From positions 2,342,501 to 2,406,500 of the forward strand of contig JACJYK010000001.1 of the NCBI GenBank assembly GCA_020636135.1: a DNA stretch of 64,000 nucleotides. Reading direction: 5' to 3'. Below, piece after piece: positions 44,081 to 57,000 of this stretch. A program made the translations under genes and the position numbers. The stretch is from Lewinellaceae bacterium. Lineage in GTDB: Bacteria; Bacteroidota; Bacteroidia; Chitinophagales; Saprospiraceae. Below the pieces are notes generated by a model. It was not told the origin of the DNA, did not search any database, and saw only the letters and a list, made by a program, of their open reading frames with translations. The number at the start of each line of letters is the position of its first letter. Positions within the stretch are counted from its first letter, which is position 1.

Positions 44081-44975
44081 AGCAATTCAACCGGTAACAT
44101 CCCATCGATCGGAACTGGGAGAGGGCCCGCTGTGGTCGCCTGACAATCAATCCATCCTCTGGTTGGACATCATCAAGGGAATCATTCACGAATACTATCC
44201 AGAATCCGGAACGTACCGGAATCTTGAAGCAGGTGAAATGATTGGCGCCATTGCATGGTGTGCTAACGGAAAACTTATTGCCGCACTTCAGTCCGGATTT
44301 GCATTCATAGACAGGGAAAATGGAAAGATTCAACGTATCACCGATCCGGAATCCCATTTGACCAATAACCGGTTTAACGATGGAAAGTGTGATCCTGCCG
44401 GGCGATTCTGGGCAGGGACCATGCACCTGGAGGAAAGGCCGCACGCAGGAAATCTATACCGGATGGATCCGGACCTGTCAGTACACTTAATGATACCAAA
44501 AGTCTCCGTCTCCAACGGCCTGGCCTGGCATGCCGATGGCCGGAAATTCTATTATATCGACTCTCCTACCCGACTGGTGAAGGCCTTTGATTTTAATCCG
44601 GAAACCGGTGACCTGTCCAATCCAAAGGATATCATTCATTTCCGGGAAACCGAAGGTTTTCCCGACGGCATGACCATCGATGCGGAAAACAAACTATGGA
44701 TAGCACATTGGGGCGGATGGCAGGTGAGCCGCTGGGATCCGGAAACGGGTAAAAAACTCCTTCAAATAGATCTCCCGGTGGAAAAGGTAACATCATGTGT
44801 ATTTGGGGGAGCTGAATTAAAGGATCTTTACGTCACCACCGCCAGCATTGGGCTTAAGGACAGTGAATTAAATCATCAACCATTTGCCGGTCATTTGTTT
44901 GTCTGGCCAAACTGTGGTTTTCAGGGTCGCGCGGCTTCTGTCTTTCGACCCGAATTCAGCAAACAAAGTAGTTAA
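44061..44975 (+). CDS. SMP-30/gluconolactonase family protein
   Basis: The protein has about 304 residues and a six-bladed propeller layout. 'SELGEGPLWSPDNQSILWLD' carries the first metal Glu, 'NNRFNDGKCDPAGRFWAGTM' the Asn/Asp pair, and 'SNGLAWHADGRKFYYIDSP' the other Asn/Asp ligands. Such enzymes open sugar lactones. The start overlaps the SDR stop by 20 bp (an ATG at 44073 is possible). With the SDR and dehydratase it gives dehydrogenase, lactonase and dehydratase steps in one run. The sulfatase starts directly after its stop. Confidence 0.88.
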   Translation: MTPAMHRAIQPVTSHRSELGEGPLWSPDNQSILWLDIIKGIIHEYYPESGTYRNLEAGEMIGAIAWCANGKLIAALQSGFAFIDRENGKIQRITDPESHLTNNRFNDGKCDPAGRFWAGTMHLEERPHAGNLYRMDPDLSVHLMIPKVSVSNGLAWHADGRKFYYIDSPTRLVKAFDFNPETGDLSNPKDIIHFRETEGFPDGMTIDAENKLWIAHWGGWQVSRWDPETGKKLLQIDLPVEKVTSCVFGGAELKDLYVTTASIGLKDSELNHQPFAGHLFVWPNCGFQGRAASVFRPEFSKQSS

Positions 44976-46412
44976 ATGAAAACTTTAAAGATCACAGCGC
45001 TCATTTATCTGACCATTATTTTTTCTTGTACAGATCCCGTAGAAACTTCCGCCAACGGAAAAAACGATCAGCCGCTTAATTTCATCATATTGTTTGCTGA
45101 TGATTTGGGATATGGCGATCTGGGAGTCTATGGGCACCCTACCATCCGTACTCCACGATTGGATAAAATGGCCAATGAGGGCCAGAAATGGACCAATTTT
45201 TATGTAGGTGCCAGCGTATGCACTCCCAGCCGAGCCGCTTTATTAACGGGGCGCTTGCCGGTAAGGAGTGGGATGACCAGCAGAGTTAACCGCGTCCTTT
45301 TTCCTGATTCAAAAAATGGATTGCCGGCAGAAGAAATCACGCTAGCAGAACAATTGAAAAAAGCAGGCTATGCAACTGCATGTGTCGGCAAATGGCATCT
45401 CGGCAGTAAAGAGCAATATCTGCCCACCAATAATGGATTTGATTATTATTATGGAATTCCCTATAGCAACGATATGGATAATGTAGCCGATTTTCAAGCC
45501 ATAGGAGGTTATATGAATTTCTGGAAAACAGCAGCCAGAAAAGACATCAATATGTTTCAGGTCCCTTTGATGCGGAATACGGAGATCATCGAGCGACCAG
45601 CAAATCAGCATACCATAACCAAACGCTACACCGACGAATCCATAAAATTCATCAACGAGCATAAAGAAAGTCCATTCTTCCTCTATCTGGCCTATAACCT
45701 GCCTCACGTACCTTTATTTGCATCCAAGGAATTTGAAGGCACCAGCCCAAGAGGATTGTATGGCGATGTGGTTGAAGAAATAGATTATAACGTCGGCCGG
45801 GTGCTTGACACACTTGCTGCGATGGGCCTGGCAGAAAATACCATTGTTGTCTTCACATCGGATAATGGCCCCTGGCTGATTATGAACCAGGAAGGTGGCA
45901 GTGCCGGGTTATTGAGAAATGGCAAAGGCTCTACCTGGGAAGGCGGTATGCGTGAACCGTGCATCTTCTGGTCCCCTGGCAACATCAAACCCGGTCTGGT
46001 CACCGGTATCGGCACAACCATGGACCTGTTCACCACCTTCAGTACGTTAGCAGGGGTGGCGATTCCCGACGACCGGGTCATTGATGGCATTGATATCAGT
46101 GCAACCTTATTTGAAAACGCCCCAAGTCCACGAAATGAAATGTTCTATTACCGGGGAGACTGGCTGTATGCGGTCCGGGTTGGCGATTATAAGGCGCATT
46201 TCATTACCCAGGAAGCTTATGAGCCGGAAGTGACCCGGCATGATCCACCACTACTGTATAATGTCAATGTCGATCCATCCGAACAATTTGATATCGCGGC
46301 GGATTATCCGGAAGTCATTGAACAAATCAATGAAGTGGTCAAAAAACACAATGAAAAGCTGATCAAGGGGCCGGATATGCTCAAAGAACGGGAAATTGCC
46401 GGAACCAATTAA
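44976..46412 (+). CDS. Sulfatase lipoprotein
   Basis: The protein has 478 residues. The lipoprotein leader ends at Cys18 ('LTIIFSCTDP'). The metal site begins 'NFIILFADDLGYGDLGVYG'; 'VCTPSRAALLTGRLP' gives Cys82 as the formylglycine residue. 'VVFTSDNGPWLIMNQEGGS' continues the site. It starts at the base after the lactonase stop, so it is in the sugar-acid operon, and is followed after 111 bp by a formylglycine-generating enzyme. It should release sulfate from the same carbohydrate that the pathway degrades. Confidence 0.92.
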   Translation: MKTLKITALIYLTIIFSCTDPVETSANGKNDQPLNFIILFADDLGYGDLGVYGHPTIRTPRLDKMANEGQKWTNFYVGASVCTPSRAALLTGRLPVRSGMTSRVNRVLFPDSKNGLPAEEITLAEQLKKAGYATACVGKWHLGSKEQYLPTNNGFDYYYGIPYSNDMDNVADFQAIGGYMNFWKTAARKDINMFQVPLMRNTEIIERPANQHTITKRYTDESIKFINEHKESPFFLYLAYNLPHVPLFASKEFEGTSPRGLYGDVVEEIDYNVGRVLDTLAAMGLAENTIVVFTSDNGPWLIMNQEGGSAGLLRNGKGSTWEGGMREPCIFWSPGNIKPGLVTGIGTTMDLFTTFSTLAGVAIPDDRVIDGIDISATLFENAPSPRNEMFYYRGDWLYAVRVGDYKAHFITQEAYEPEVTRHDPPLLYNVNVDPSEQFDIAADYPEVIEQINEVVKKHNEKLIKGPDMLKEREIAGTN

Positions 46413-46523
46413 TTCACAATGAGATTATCAAAAAATAATAGTCCTATACTTATTTCATGAATTATCAATTCAGACCTCTTAGGAGTTTTATTATTAAATA
46501 CGTTGAAAAACATATTCCTGAAA

Positions 46524-47585
46524 ATGTACAAACCATTCATTAAATATTTGATTTTCAGTGGTGTGATCCTGTATTTTTCAGGATGCTCCACTTCCGATGG
46601 GGAGAAGCAAGAATCAGCACAAACCACCCAGGCACCGGAAGAGATACCTGAAGGAATGGCCTTTATTCCTGGTGGCTCTTTCGAAATGGGTGGTAAATCT
46701 GCCCAGGCCTCCCAGGATGAATTCCCAAGACACAAAGTGGTCATTTCACCATTCTTCATGGACATCACGGAAGTGACCAATACCGAATTTGAACAATTCG
46801 TTGACGCGACTCAATATGTCACCATCGCGGAAAAAGACATCGACTGGGAAGAAATGAAAAAGCAGGTTCCGGAAGGCACGCCCAAGCCACCGGATTCGGT
46901 CCTCGTAGCTGGCAGTTTGGTCTTCAAGCCTTCCGACCATCCGGTAGACCTCAATGATTATACCCAATGGTGGGAATGGACGCCCGGCGCCAACTGGCGT
47001 CATCCGGAAGGGCCCGGCAGTGACCTGAAAGGGCGTATGAATCATCCCGTCGTGCACGTGTCCTGGGAAGATGCCACCGCATACGCAGCATGGGCCGGTA
47101 AACGATTGCCCACGGAAGCTGAGTGGGAATGGGCATCCATGGGGGGCAAAGATGATGTAAAATATCCCTGGGGCAATGAGCCCATCGAACAAGCCTCTGA
47201 CAAGGCAAATTTCTGGCAGGGCGCATTCCCTTATCAGAACTACCTACTTGATGGTTATGCCCGTACAGCTCCGGTCAAGTCTTTTCCTCCTAATGGCTAC
47301 GGCCTTTACGATATGGCAGGAAATGTATGGGAATGGTGTCAGGATAAATACGATGCCAGCATTTACCAGTCCTATGCGGAAAAAAATCAAGTAAAAGATC
47401 CGGTAGGTTCTGAAAACTACAATGATCCCCGCGAACCCTGGTCTCCAAACCATGTTGTACGGGGAGGCTCCTTTTTGTGCAATGAAAGTTATTGCAGCGG
47501 ATACCGCGTGGCCCGTCGCATGAGTTCCAGCAAAGACTCCGGATTTAATCATACCGGATTCAGGTGTGTGCAGGATGTCGAATAA
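46524..47585 (+). CDS. Formylglycine-generating enzyme (SUMF1-type) lipoprotein
   Basis: The protein has about 353 residues. A lipoprotein leader ends at Cys21 ('YLIFSGVILYFSGCSTS'). The FGE-sulfatase domain opens 'GMAFIPGGSFEMGG', contains 'HPVVHVSWEDATAYAAWAGK' and 'RLPTEAEWEWAS', and 'YDMAGNVWEWCQD'. Near the end 'VVRGGSFLCNESYCSGYRVA' gives Cys319 and Cys324, spaced like the active-site pair of human FGE (Cys336/Cys341). Many family members lack these, so this one may be a true sulfatase activator. The start at 46524 begins the leader; a TTG at 46503 is in frame. The lipobox places it outside the cytoplasm, like its substrates. Confidence 0.88.
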   Translation: MYKPFIKYLIFSGVILYFSGCSTSDGEKQESAQTTQAPEEIPEGMAFIPGGSFEMGGKSAQASQDEFPRHKVVISPFFMDITEVTNTEFEQFVDATQYVTIAEKDIDWEEMKKQVPEGTPKPPDSVLVAGSLVFKPSDHPVDLNDYTQWWEWTPGANWRHPEGPGSDLKGRMNHPVVHVSWEDATAYAAWAGKRLPTEAEWEWASMGGKDDVKYPWGNEPIEQASDKANFWQGAFPYQNYLLDGYARTAPVKSFPPNGYGLYDMAGNVWEWCQDKYDASIYQSYAEKNQVKDPVGSENYNDPREPWSPNHVVRGGSFLCNESYCSGYRVARRMSSSKDSGFNHTGFRCVQDVE

Positions 47586-48008
47586 TCTTAGGTACGGATT
47601 GATCCGGACAAGACCGTACCCAAGCATTGATATCACCCTCTCCCAATTTTCCCCAGGGATAAAATGGCCTATTTCGCAGACCCGGTCAATTTTTGAATTT
47701 TGTTTGCGATTCTAAAACATTTAGGTAAATTGATCACAGCGTAAGGCTTGAAACCAAAATAACCCCAAGATGAAAACCAACTTTTACTCCTTCCTACCAT
47801 CGATGCATGGTCATTCACCTGGTTCAAACCAGCCCAATCACTTCCAAGGATGCTGGCATCCGGTCGTATCAACATTTAATTTGTCGGGACAATAATATCC
47901 CTAATTCGGCATGTTTTGCCCGAGCTTTGGTCAATGAACAATGTGTTTTGTTCACATTAAAGCTAGCTTGTTGCGTATCCTTTCAGATTCCATTTTAAAC
48001 GCTTGAAG
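47586..48008. other. Intergenic region upstream of the giant T9SS gene
   Basis: About 420 bp without a convincing gene; small frames here have no domain signal. One inverted repeat lies close to the giant gene: TGAACAA (47935-47941) and TTGTTCA (47948-47954), 7 bp perfect with a 6-bp spacer, about 55 bp before its start. It could be an operator or a hairpin. Confidence 0.5.
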
Positions 48009-51000
48009 ATGAGATTGATCTATTTTTATACACCTCTACTCCTTTTCCTGATACTACTTCCAGGACAACTTTTTACCCAAACCCTGTCTGCGACGGTGGA
48101 TTCGTCCGACGCGCATATAGACCTCAACTGGATGATCCCCGTGGATCCCTGCTTGCTGGACTACGGTTTGCAATATGATGAATTAGCTATCCAGATTAAA
48201 GCCGATGATGGCAGAGGCCTGATTGAGGAGGTCAAGTACACGGATTTAAGTGGTTTCTATGGTCCCCCACAACCCAGCTTTGAGGTAATCATGGCAGGTG
48301 AAAACGATAACCAGAAATTGAGATACAGCTTTGCGGATGACTCGGTGATCCAAAAAATCAATAATTATACCCTGGAATTCTGGATCAATCTTGACGCCTC
48401 ATCTGCCAATCTGATAGAGGATGTAACGGGCAATGGGTACATCCAACTTGAGCAACAGGGTGATCAGTACGTGGTCAAAATTAAAAAGAGTCAGGATAAC
48501 CAGCCATTCATTTCAAGCCCCCTCCCGATCAAAAAAGGCAAGTGGCAGCACCTTGCATTCACGGGGAATGGTCTCAATCAAACGCAAATTTACCTGAACG
48601 GAGACTTCAAAGCTACTGTGGACGTAAAAATTCCGTTGACATCCTTTGCGGCGATACCAATTACCTCCCGGTTTTTCTTTGCAGAATTCCGGGTTTGGGA
48701 CCGGCTTCGAACCAAAGAAGAAATTAAAGCCAACTATCTCAACATCGATAACAATCAGGCAAACCTGATCATCCGGTTGCAGGCAACTCCGAACGTCGAT
48801 CAGAAATTTGAGGATAACAATGGAGTGTTGACTACCACCCTTCTTATCAAGGATCAAGCTTCCAGTTACGATGGAAAAACTCAAACTTTTCAACTGGCTG
48901 TGGTCAATCAAAACGCCCTAACCATCGTAGTCCCGTACATCCCTACCCCGGATTACAAACCGATTATTGGCAAATTCAGAGACCGGGTTGGTCCAAATAA
49001 ACTAGTTGGTTACACCCTTGAATTAGAGCTTAAAGGTGGTAATGATATAGATGGAGATGCTGCTTGTGGCAAATTGGAAACGGTTGGTAAAACCCTTGTT
49101 TATCAAAAACCGGACCTGCTATCGGTATCGACAAACGAAATTGAAAGGATAGACATCGGATGGCGAAATAATTCGGATTGGATCACACGATATCTGGTGC
49201 GAAGGACGAATGCCCAACAAGTCAAAGTGGATCTTCCGGTGGATTTGTCGTCTCTCAATCGGGGGATTCTGTATGCATACGCAGATGCATTTAAATATGG
49301 CAGCCCGACAAGCATCAAAAATGGAGCTAAGTATACCTATGCATTGGTTGGAATTGGACCCGATAATGCGGAATTCGTAACTCAGATAGGAACTTCCGGA
49401 AGCACCATTCCCATCAATCTTCAGGCCTCCGACATCTCCTCCTTGTTGAAAGATCGGGTCAACCTGACCTGGAACAACCTGAGTGCTTATGCCGATAAAT
49501 TGGAAATCCTTCGCAAAGGAGAGGTGATATTCCAATTGGCCTCAGACCAAACGAATTATGCTGATTTGGATCCCGAATTCGGAGTAGCAATCGAATATGA
49601 ATTAAAACTGTTTCGTGCAGGAAAAGCCATAGTTTCCGATTATGATCAGGGAGGTGTTCCGCCCAATGGTCGCATCAGTGGCAAAGTACTTACCCGGTCC
49701 GGGGAATTCCCGGTCAAGGGCATCGTGTTGGAATTGACTTCAAAAACCTCTGGTAACAAACTTACGGCCACGACCAATAACCATGGAACCTTTTTGTTTG
49801 ATGATCTGGCATATGGTATTGTCGACACCTTTACCCTCCGGGCATTACCGCAAAGTTTGCACGATTATTCACCGAATGGGATAAATATCAGTATCTCCAA
49901 GGTGAATCCAATTGCTGAAAATATCATTTTGTTTGATGCTTATAATTACAATCCTGGATTTACTCAAATTGATGTTACATCCTTTACCAGCACCTCCCAG
50001 GCAGCGCAAGACCAGGTAGCTTTGAATTGGAAAGTCACATCCAATGCCGCCAACACCATCATTGAAGTCTTGCGCGATGCAACGCTTATCTTCCAGGATG
50101 CATCCGGTAACAAGCTCAACGGCTCATTTATCGATCAAACCGGTGCGCCGGGCAAACAATACGATTACATCATTAAGGCTTATCAGATCAACGGATCCCA
50201 ATTGAGTAATCAGCAAAAGAAAATAAAGGAACTTTATCCGGAAGTTGCTGCAGTGCCGGTATTTACGGCCACATTGAATGCAGGGCTGGGGCTCGTTGAA
50301 TTGGAATGGATGCACACCTCCGATAACAATTCAGGTTACCGGATTTACCGGAACAATGCCTTAATCGCTGAGCTTCCTGCAAGTACCAATAACTATACTG
50401 ATTTATATCCTGTGCCTGGTGCGGTCACCGAGTATTCGATTACTTCTTTCCGCACTGTAGAGGATTTAACAACCGAATCTGAAGCGACTAATTCGGTAAT
50501 GGGCGTATTCACCTGCCCCCACTTGCCTGCACCAAAAAATGTAAATGCTCTTGCCGATAACCGGACCCCTGCCATAAAGATCACGTGGGAAAAAGCGGCG
50601 GTTGACAACTACAATTTCACCGGCTACCAGATTGCCCGCATTCAGAATGGAACAAGTACGATACTGGCAACCATTCTTAAAGACCGCTTGCTTGAATGGA
50701 CGGACTATCAGGGTGATCAAAATACGTCTTATCAATATGAAGTCAGGTCGTTTCTTCAAAGCCCGGTCCAGACATTAAAATCAGATCCTGTCACAACGAA
50801 CACGGTTGTGTTCCCCGTTTTACCTGCTCCAACCAATGTATTCCCAAAAACCAGTACGCAGAAGGAATCTACAGGACAAAAGACAGCGCTGGTTACGCTC
50901 AACGTCGATTGGGCGTACGACACCAAAGTGATTAACTTTGATGGATTTATCCTCTATGGAAGTGGTGGAAAAGGATTGGATACCATTGCTGCAACCGCCC

Positions 51001-54000
51001 GTACTACTATATTTTATGCCAATTATGCTGCGGAAATTGCCCAGGCCAATACGCAGATTAAGCTCAGTGCATATCGTCTGGTGAATGGTAAATTTTTCGA
51101 ATCCGAGCGTGCAGGAGCCAGCCAACAATCTTCTGATGAGACGATGGTTTCCAATGCGCCCATTGAAAAAGCTTCGAATTTTACCGCATCCAATGACCTG
51201 CGAACGCACGTTAAATTATGCTGGCAAAATGAAAATCTGGCCGACCAGGTCATTACCCGTGATGGTATCGTCCTGGATACAGTGAATAATGATGTAGAAA
51301 GCTATTACGACTATACGGCGATGCCGGGTAAGATTTACACCTATACCCTTACCGGGAACCTGAACGGCCAGAAGTCATTCAGTTTGGTGGCAAAGGGAAG
51401 TTTGCTTAGTGTCAAGAAAGTGTCTGGAATGGTCTATAATGAACAAACAGGAATGGGTGTTCATAAAGCGTTAATTACCATGTCAATTACACCCGGAGGA
51501 CCGGGGATCAGAGAAGCATTTACCGATTCAACCGGTTATTACGAGATCACCGGACTGCCCCAGATCATAGGACAGGAAATAACTTTAACGGCCGCGCATC
51601 CTAACGCCCAATTAACGATACCCGTAAAAAGATTTCAGATCGGTCTTCAGGATGATTATGAGGTTGACTTTGGGGATGCTGGTGTGATACCTGCATCCTT
51701 TGATTCAATTGCCGCAATTACCTCATTTATTGCAACACCTGATCCGGTAAACCGTCACCTTATCCTGCATTGGAATACCAGTAGTGACCGGTACGATGGC
51801 ATTGAATTATTGCGGGGAACTGATGTGCTGGCCTTTATACCGAAACAGACGGAACGTGTTTTCCTGGATTCTTTAGTAGGATCAGGGGTCAAATATGGCT
51901 ATCTGATCAGGACCTACCAGAACAGCAGCCGGGGAAGACTGGTCTCGGCCTATGTACGTACCGATGCACTGGTACCGAATCTGTTGCCGGCAACCAACCT
52001 ATCGGCAACGCCGGATACCCGCACCAACCGGGTGGTCGTTCAATGGAGTCACAAATATGATAACCATACGTACTATCAGGTGCTGCGAAACGACGAACCG
52101 GTTGCCCAGGTCCCGGTTGGCGGTGCATTGATATTTACAGATCGGGACGGATCACCTGGGGAAACCTACCGGTACACGGTGATCGCTGTCGAAGAATTGA
52201 CGGGGTTGACAGGAAATACGTTACTGCAATTTTCACAACCTGCAGACATCGAGGTGGTTTATCCATTGGTGGCCCAGGTGCAAAATCTTACCCTGGCCGT
52301 AGCTGCTTCAGCCAACCCAGTTAACCTGGAAACCTATAGCAACCCTCCCCTGACTGATAATAATTATACACTAAACTTTGTACAGGTCAACTGGAATTAT
52401 CCGGATACGAGTTCTGCAGTGGATGGCTTTAACATTTACCGAAATGGACTGTTGGTTGGGATGGTAAATAAAACCGAGCGAACATTTGCTGATTTCTCCG
52501 GAATACCCAACAACCCATCCGAATATGAAGTCTCAGCGCGAATCAAGACTTCTATCGGACTCCTGATTGAATCCAACCGGCGTAAGTCAAACATCAATTT
52601 CCCCAAAATTGCACAACCTTTTGACCTCTTCATCCAACGGATCGTCAACGACGGCACGGTACAACTCAGTTTCAGTTATCCCGTATATCAGGATCAGATC
52701 CATGAAGTGGATAAATTTTATATCTATCGTAATACGACTCCTTCTTTGACGCCAGCACAGATCATCGATACCATCTACATACAACAGGAAAACGCCGGTG
52801 CATTTGTCTTTGAAGACCGCAGTGGTGTCCCTGGTACCGAGTATTATTACGGTATACAGGCAGAAGCCGTCAAAAATGCAGTGCAATACACTTCTGCCAT
52901 CACCTCTCCTACCCGATCCGTTGTCTATCCCGACATCGCCCCACCCATCAATCTGGTTGGCAACAACCATGTCGCTTTCAACATCATTGAATTTACTTGG
53001 GATTATGCCAATGAAAATTCAATAGATCGTTTTGAACTGGATCCGGGTAATGGAGAACCAATAGTACAAATAGAAAAAAACCTGCGTAAGCACCGGTATA
53101 AGGTCGTTAACCCCATGCCCGCTGTCGGTCATACATTTACACTGTCAGCGGTGAAACGCATCCAAGGTATCGTATACAAGGGAAGTGTCAGTATCCATGC
53201 ACAGTCTGGAAGTGAAGTATTGGAACAAGCCGTAGCAGGCAGTGGAGTAGCTGATGAGCTAGGTTGGGATATCAAAATGACGGATAACTGGCTGGTAGTC
53301 AGTGCACCTCTTGAAAATGGTGCCGGAGCCGTGCATATTTATAAATACAATTTACCCGCTTTCTCCTTTGAGGAATTCGAAGTGATACGAGGTTCTGAGG
53401 CGGGTGAGCGGTTCGGTCATTCTGTTGATCTATCCGGAAATTTCCTGGTTGTTGGGGCTCCTCAATACCAGCTTGCCCAGGGTCGAATCGCCATTTATGA
53501 ATTCAGGGATGGTTCCTGGCTGACCGATCCACCTTTCGTTTATCAATCAAATTATGACAGTTTGGAACTGGGATTTGATGTCTCCATCAGCGATGACCTG
53601 GTAGTGGCGAGTATGGCCAATTATCCAAATCGTCCGGATAATCCAACTTCCCGACCTGCTGATTTTAATTACTATACCGCCAGGCATGTTAACGGAACCT
53701 GGCAACAAATCAAGCTCAATCACAACAATCCATTTAAATACGCTTGGCACTATGAGGGCGCCGGGAGTGGTGACTCCAGATATCGTGCACAGAACTGGGG
53801 AATACCTGGTACCGGAATGACGCGATATTCCAATGAACCCCCGTTTTCTTATTATGCGCAAGATCCATTGCCGGTAACCGCCTTCCGGGAAGGCCAGTCA
53901 ATTGTTTTACATAAAGGAAGATTGGTTACTACCAGGGTAGCGGGAAATCCCTTGGATGGGTTCTTCAAGTTGCAAATAAACGCGTTTACACTAAATGGTA

Positions 54001-57000
54001 ACACTTGGACAACCGAAACACTTCCTGAAGAAATTCATAATAATGTGGTTCCTTATGTGGGTGAAATTAATCTAGGTCTTTTAAAATTGAAGGATAATGG
54101 ATTGGTCACCTACCCGGAACAATTGACCGATTTGACAAATAATTATGATCTAACTGTCATCAATCAAAAGGAAGGGACGAGCGAATTAGCAAGGGCTACA
54201 GATATTGCTGAAGGATACGGTTCCTATTATAGCAGTACTTTTTCACCTAGTGGCAGGTATGGAATGTACACGTCCATGTCATTTCCAGAAAACCGCGCTC
54301 AATTATTGTCCGCACCGAATCCTAACAATGTGTTATTCAATAATTATGCGGGTACTCAAGTCGGTTTTTTTAATAGCTATGCGGATTTTCCATCTAAATT
54401 ATTTGATTTCCCATCCTCTGATTGTGGAACATCACTGACGAATTTTCAACCTTGTGGCCCAAGCTTCTATTCTTACTATACCCCACCGATAGATACCATA
54501 ACGTACATTGAATCCGTACCAGGCATCCCCCCTTTCGAACGCACGATTTCCATTCTGGATACGACAGGTTTTGGCAAAGCAATTGCAGTGAATGAAACAC
54601 ATCTGGCCATTGGAGCACCTGGCAGGTCCTTCCCCTTCCAACCTGGATCGGTTGCCTCCCGTTATCCTTATAATAATCCTGTTCCTATCCCGGGAAATGG
54701 TGTGGGTGCATTAACCCTGGTGCGATTCCAGGGCAATGAGGGCTATTTTGCCAGTGTAACCGCTACCGATGGAACCAAAGACAATACCGAAATATCCTGG
54801 TCGCTGGATGACAGCAAAAATCCTGGAAGCGATTATAAGTTCAAAATATACCGCGATGAGGAATTGATCGGGGAAGTGGCTAAAAATGTACGCAGTTTTA
54901 ACGAAAGCCAGTCCATCGCCGATAAATCGGCAATCCCAGGCAAACGATATACGTACACGGTTGTATTAATCCAAAATTACGCACGTAAACAAGATGGCGT
55001 ATTAGTGGATATCCCCCTGGAGCCAGCATCTGACGAAGGATATTCCAGAGCCATCGGCAGAATCTCTGGCAGTGTCCTGGTAAAAGCGGACGCTTCGATC
55101 GGCGTGCCCGGGGTTACGATCACTGCTACAAGCATCCTATCCGATCAGTTCGTCCAAAAGTCCGTGGTTACCAATGCAGAAGGCAAATTCTTCCTGGAAG
55201 ATCTGTTGTTTGAGGAAGATGGCAACCAGTATGTTCTGACTGCTTCGTATAAGAACCATCAATTTGATCCTGTCAAACCCGTTCTGTTATCCATTCAGGA
55301 ACCCAATAAAACGAATGTACTTCTGTTCGACAACACCAGTTTTGTGGTGAAAGGAACAGTATCCGCTAAAGGGTCTGCGTGTGGCCTGGAGGATCAGGTC
55401 GTTCGCTATTATCAACTGGTCAATGGACAGGAAATGTTAAAGGATTCTGCCCGTACCGATGAGAAAGGTTATTATTCATTGATAGTCAATCCGGATGTTC
55501 CACAACTGGAAAGAATCAGAATTTCGATCGCAGATGTGCAGACCAAAGCAGTTGGTCATGATTCTACTATGTTTGGTTTGGTCCGGCATCAATACAGGAC
55601 ATCCCATACGGACAATCCCAAGGCCGTCATCAAAAAAAATCCGGCAGGAATCGAAATAACCAACTTCACTAATTTACAGTTAATCAGCCAAGTGGACTTC
55701 AAAGATGAATTGGAATATTCCATTCCGATCACTGTCCAAAACGGCTGTGGCAACCGGGTGGACAATACCCTGTTCAAAGTTCGAATTTTCACGTTGGATC
55801 TTTGTGTGGATACTACGATTGTAACCCGGATAAACGGAAAAACGGAAATCAATTTAACGCCTAAAGATTACCAGATCGTCGTAACCGGGATTGCAGACGC
55901 AACCCCATCCCAGCTCGGAGTTAAGGCCCTGGATTATCTGAAAGTAAGACCCTTTTATCTGAAATTAGCACAATTGCACCAGGAAGCAGCCTTGAATGAG
56001 CCGGTGATCCCCTCGGTGGAATTTACGTACCATACCAGGGCAGATATCGTTTTCAACAGCAGTGCATTTTCGAACTATTTTTGTGGTGAAACGACTCAGC
56101 CGGCAATCACCGCTCAGGGGCAAAGCTACCGGATGAACTTCAGTGTGGTTGAAAATCACGACAACAACACCTGCGATGTAAAAGAAGGCTACCTGGTGAT
56201 CCGAAATTCTGGCGCCCTGAATGCCGGCCCCATCCGTCTGGATTTTCAAAACGGCTTTCCGGTTTATGAGTTTACGGCTGCCGGACCGAACCTCATCAGT
56301 CCCTATATCTGGACAATCAATGTTCAGTATTTCTCAAAACTGAATAGTCTTCTCGCAGAACGTGCCATTCCGATGATCGTGGAAGGATCAACGGCCTTAC
56401 CTGGTGCCGGGTTGAATATTAAATTGGACAAGAAAGATGGAGAAATTCAATTACCCTTGTTTATTCTGCGGGATCCTCCAGGTGATGGTAGTTTTGCCTC
56501 TATTGAAAAAGGTAGTGTGATCAATTCACAATTGTCCTTCAATAGTGGAAGCTCCGCATCCGGTGGATTTTTCGCTGATATCGCGTTGGCCTTTGCAACC
56601 ATTGGATTTTTCACCGAGCAAAACATTCAATATGGTACCAATAGCGCCACCACCGGAACGTTTGGCTTAAACATTGAAACAACGGAAACCATTTCCACTT
56701 CAGACGATGCGGACTTTACCGGCAGAGCAGCTGATGTAATTGTGGGACTAGGGCTAGCTTCATCTTATGGGGTCATTCAGGGTGTCCGGGTGGTTAAATG
56801 TGACAGCATTCAATTGTATACCGATCTGGGCTTTAGTGCCGATGGCGTTTCGACAGAATGGAACTATACAGTGGGATTCATAGAACAATTGATCAAGCAA
56901 TTGAAGCAGGACAGCCTGCTGTTACGTGAAGGAAGTCTCACGTATCGCTATCCGGACGGCACCTTATATCGTGAACAGGATGCAATCACGAAAGTAGGTA

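Noticed and set aside
47807..47998. Possible 63-residue gene in the intergenic region before the giant gene
   Set aside because: No domain signal, irregular composition, and it overlaps another weak frame on the minus strand; coding is not supported.
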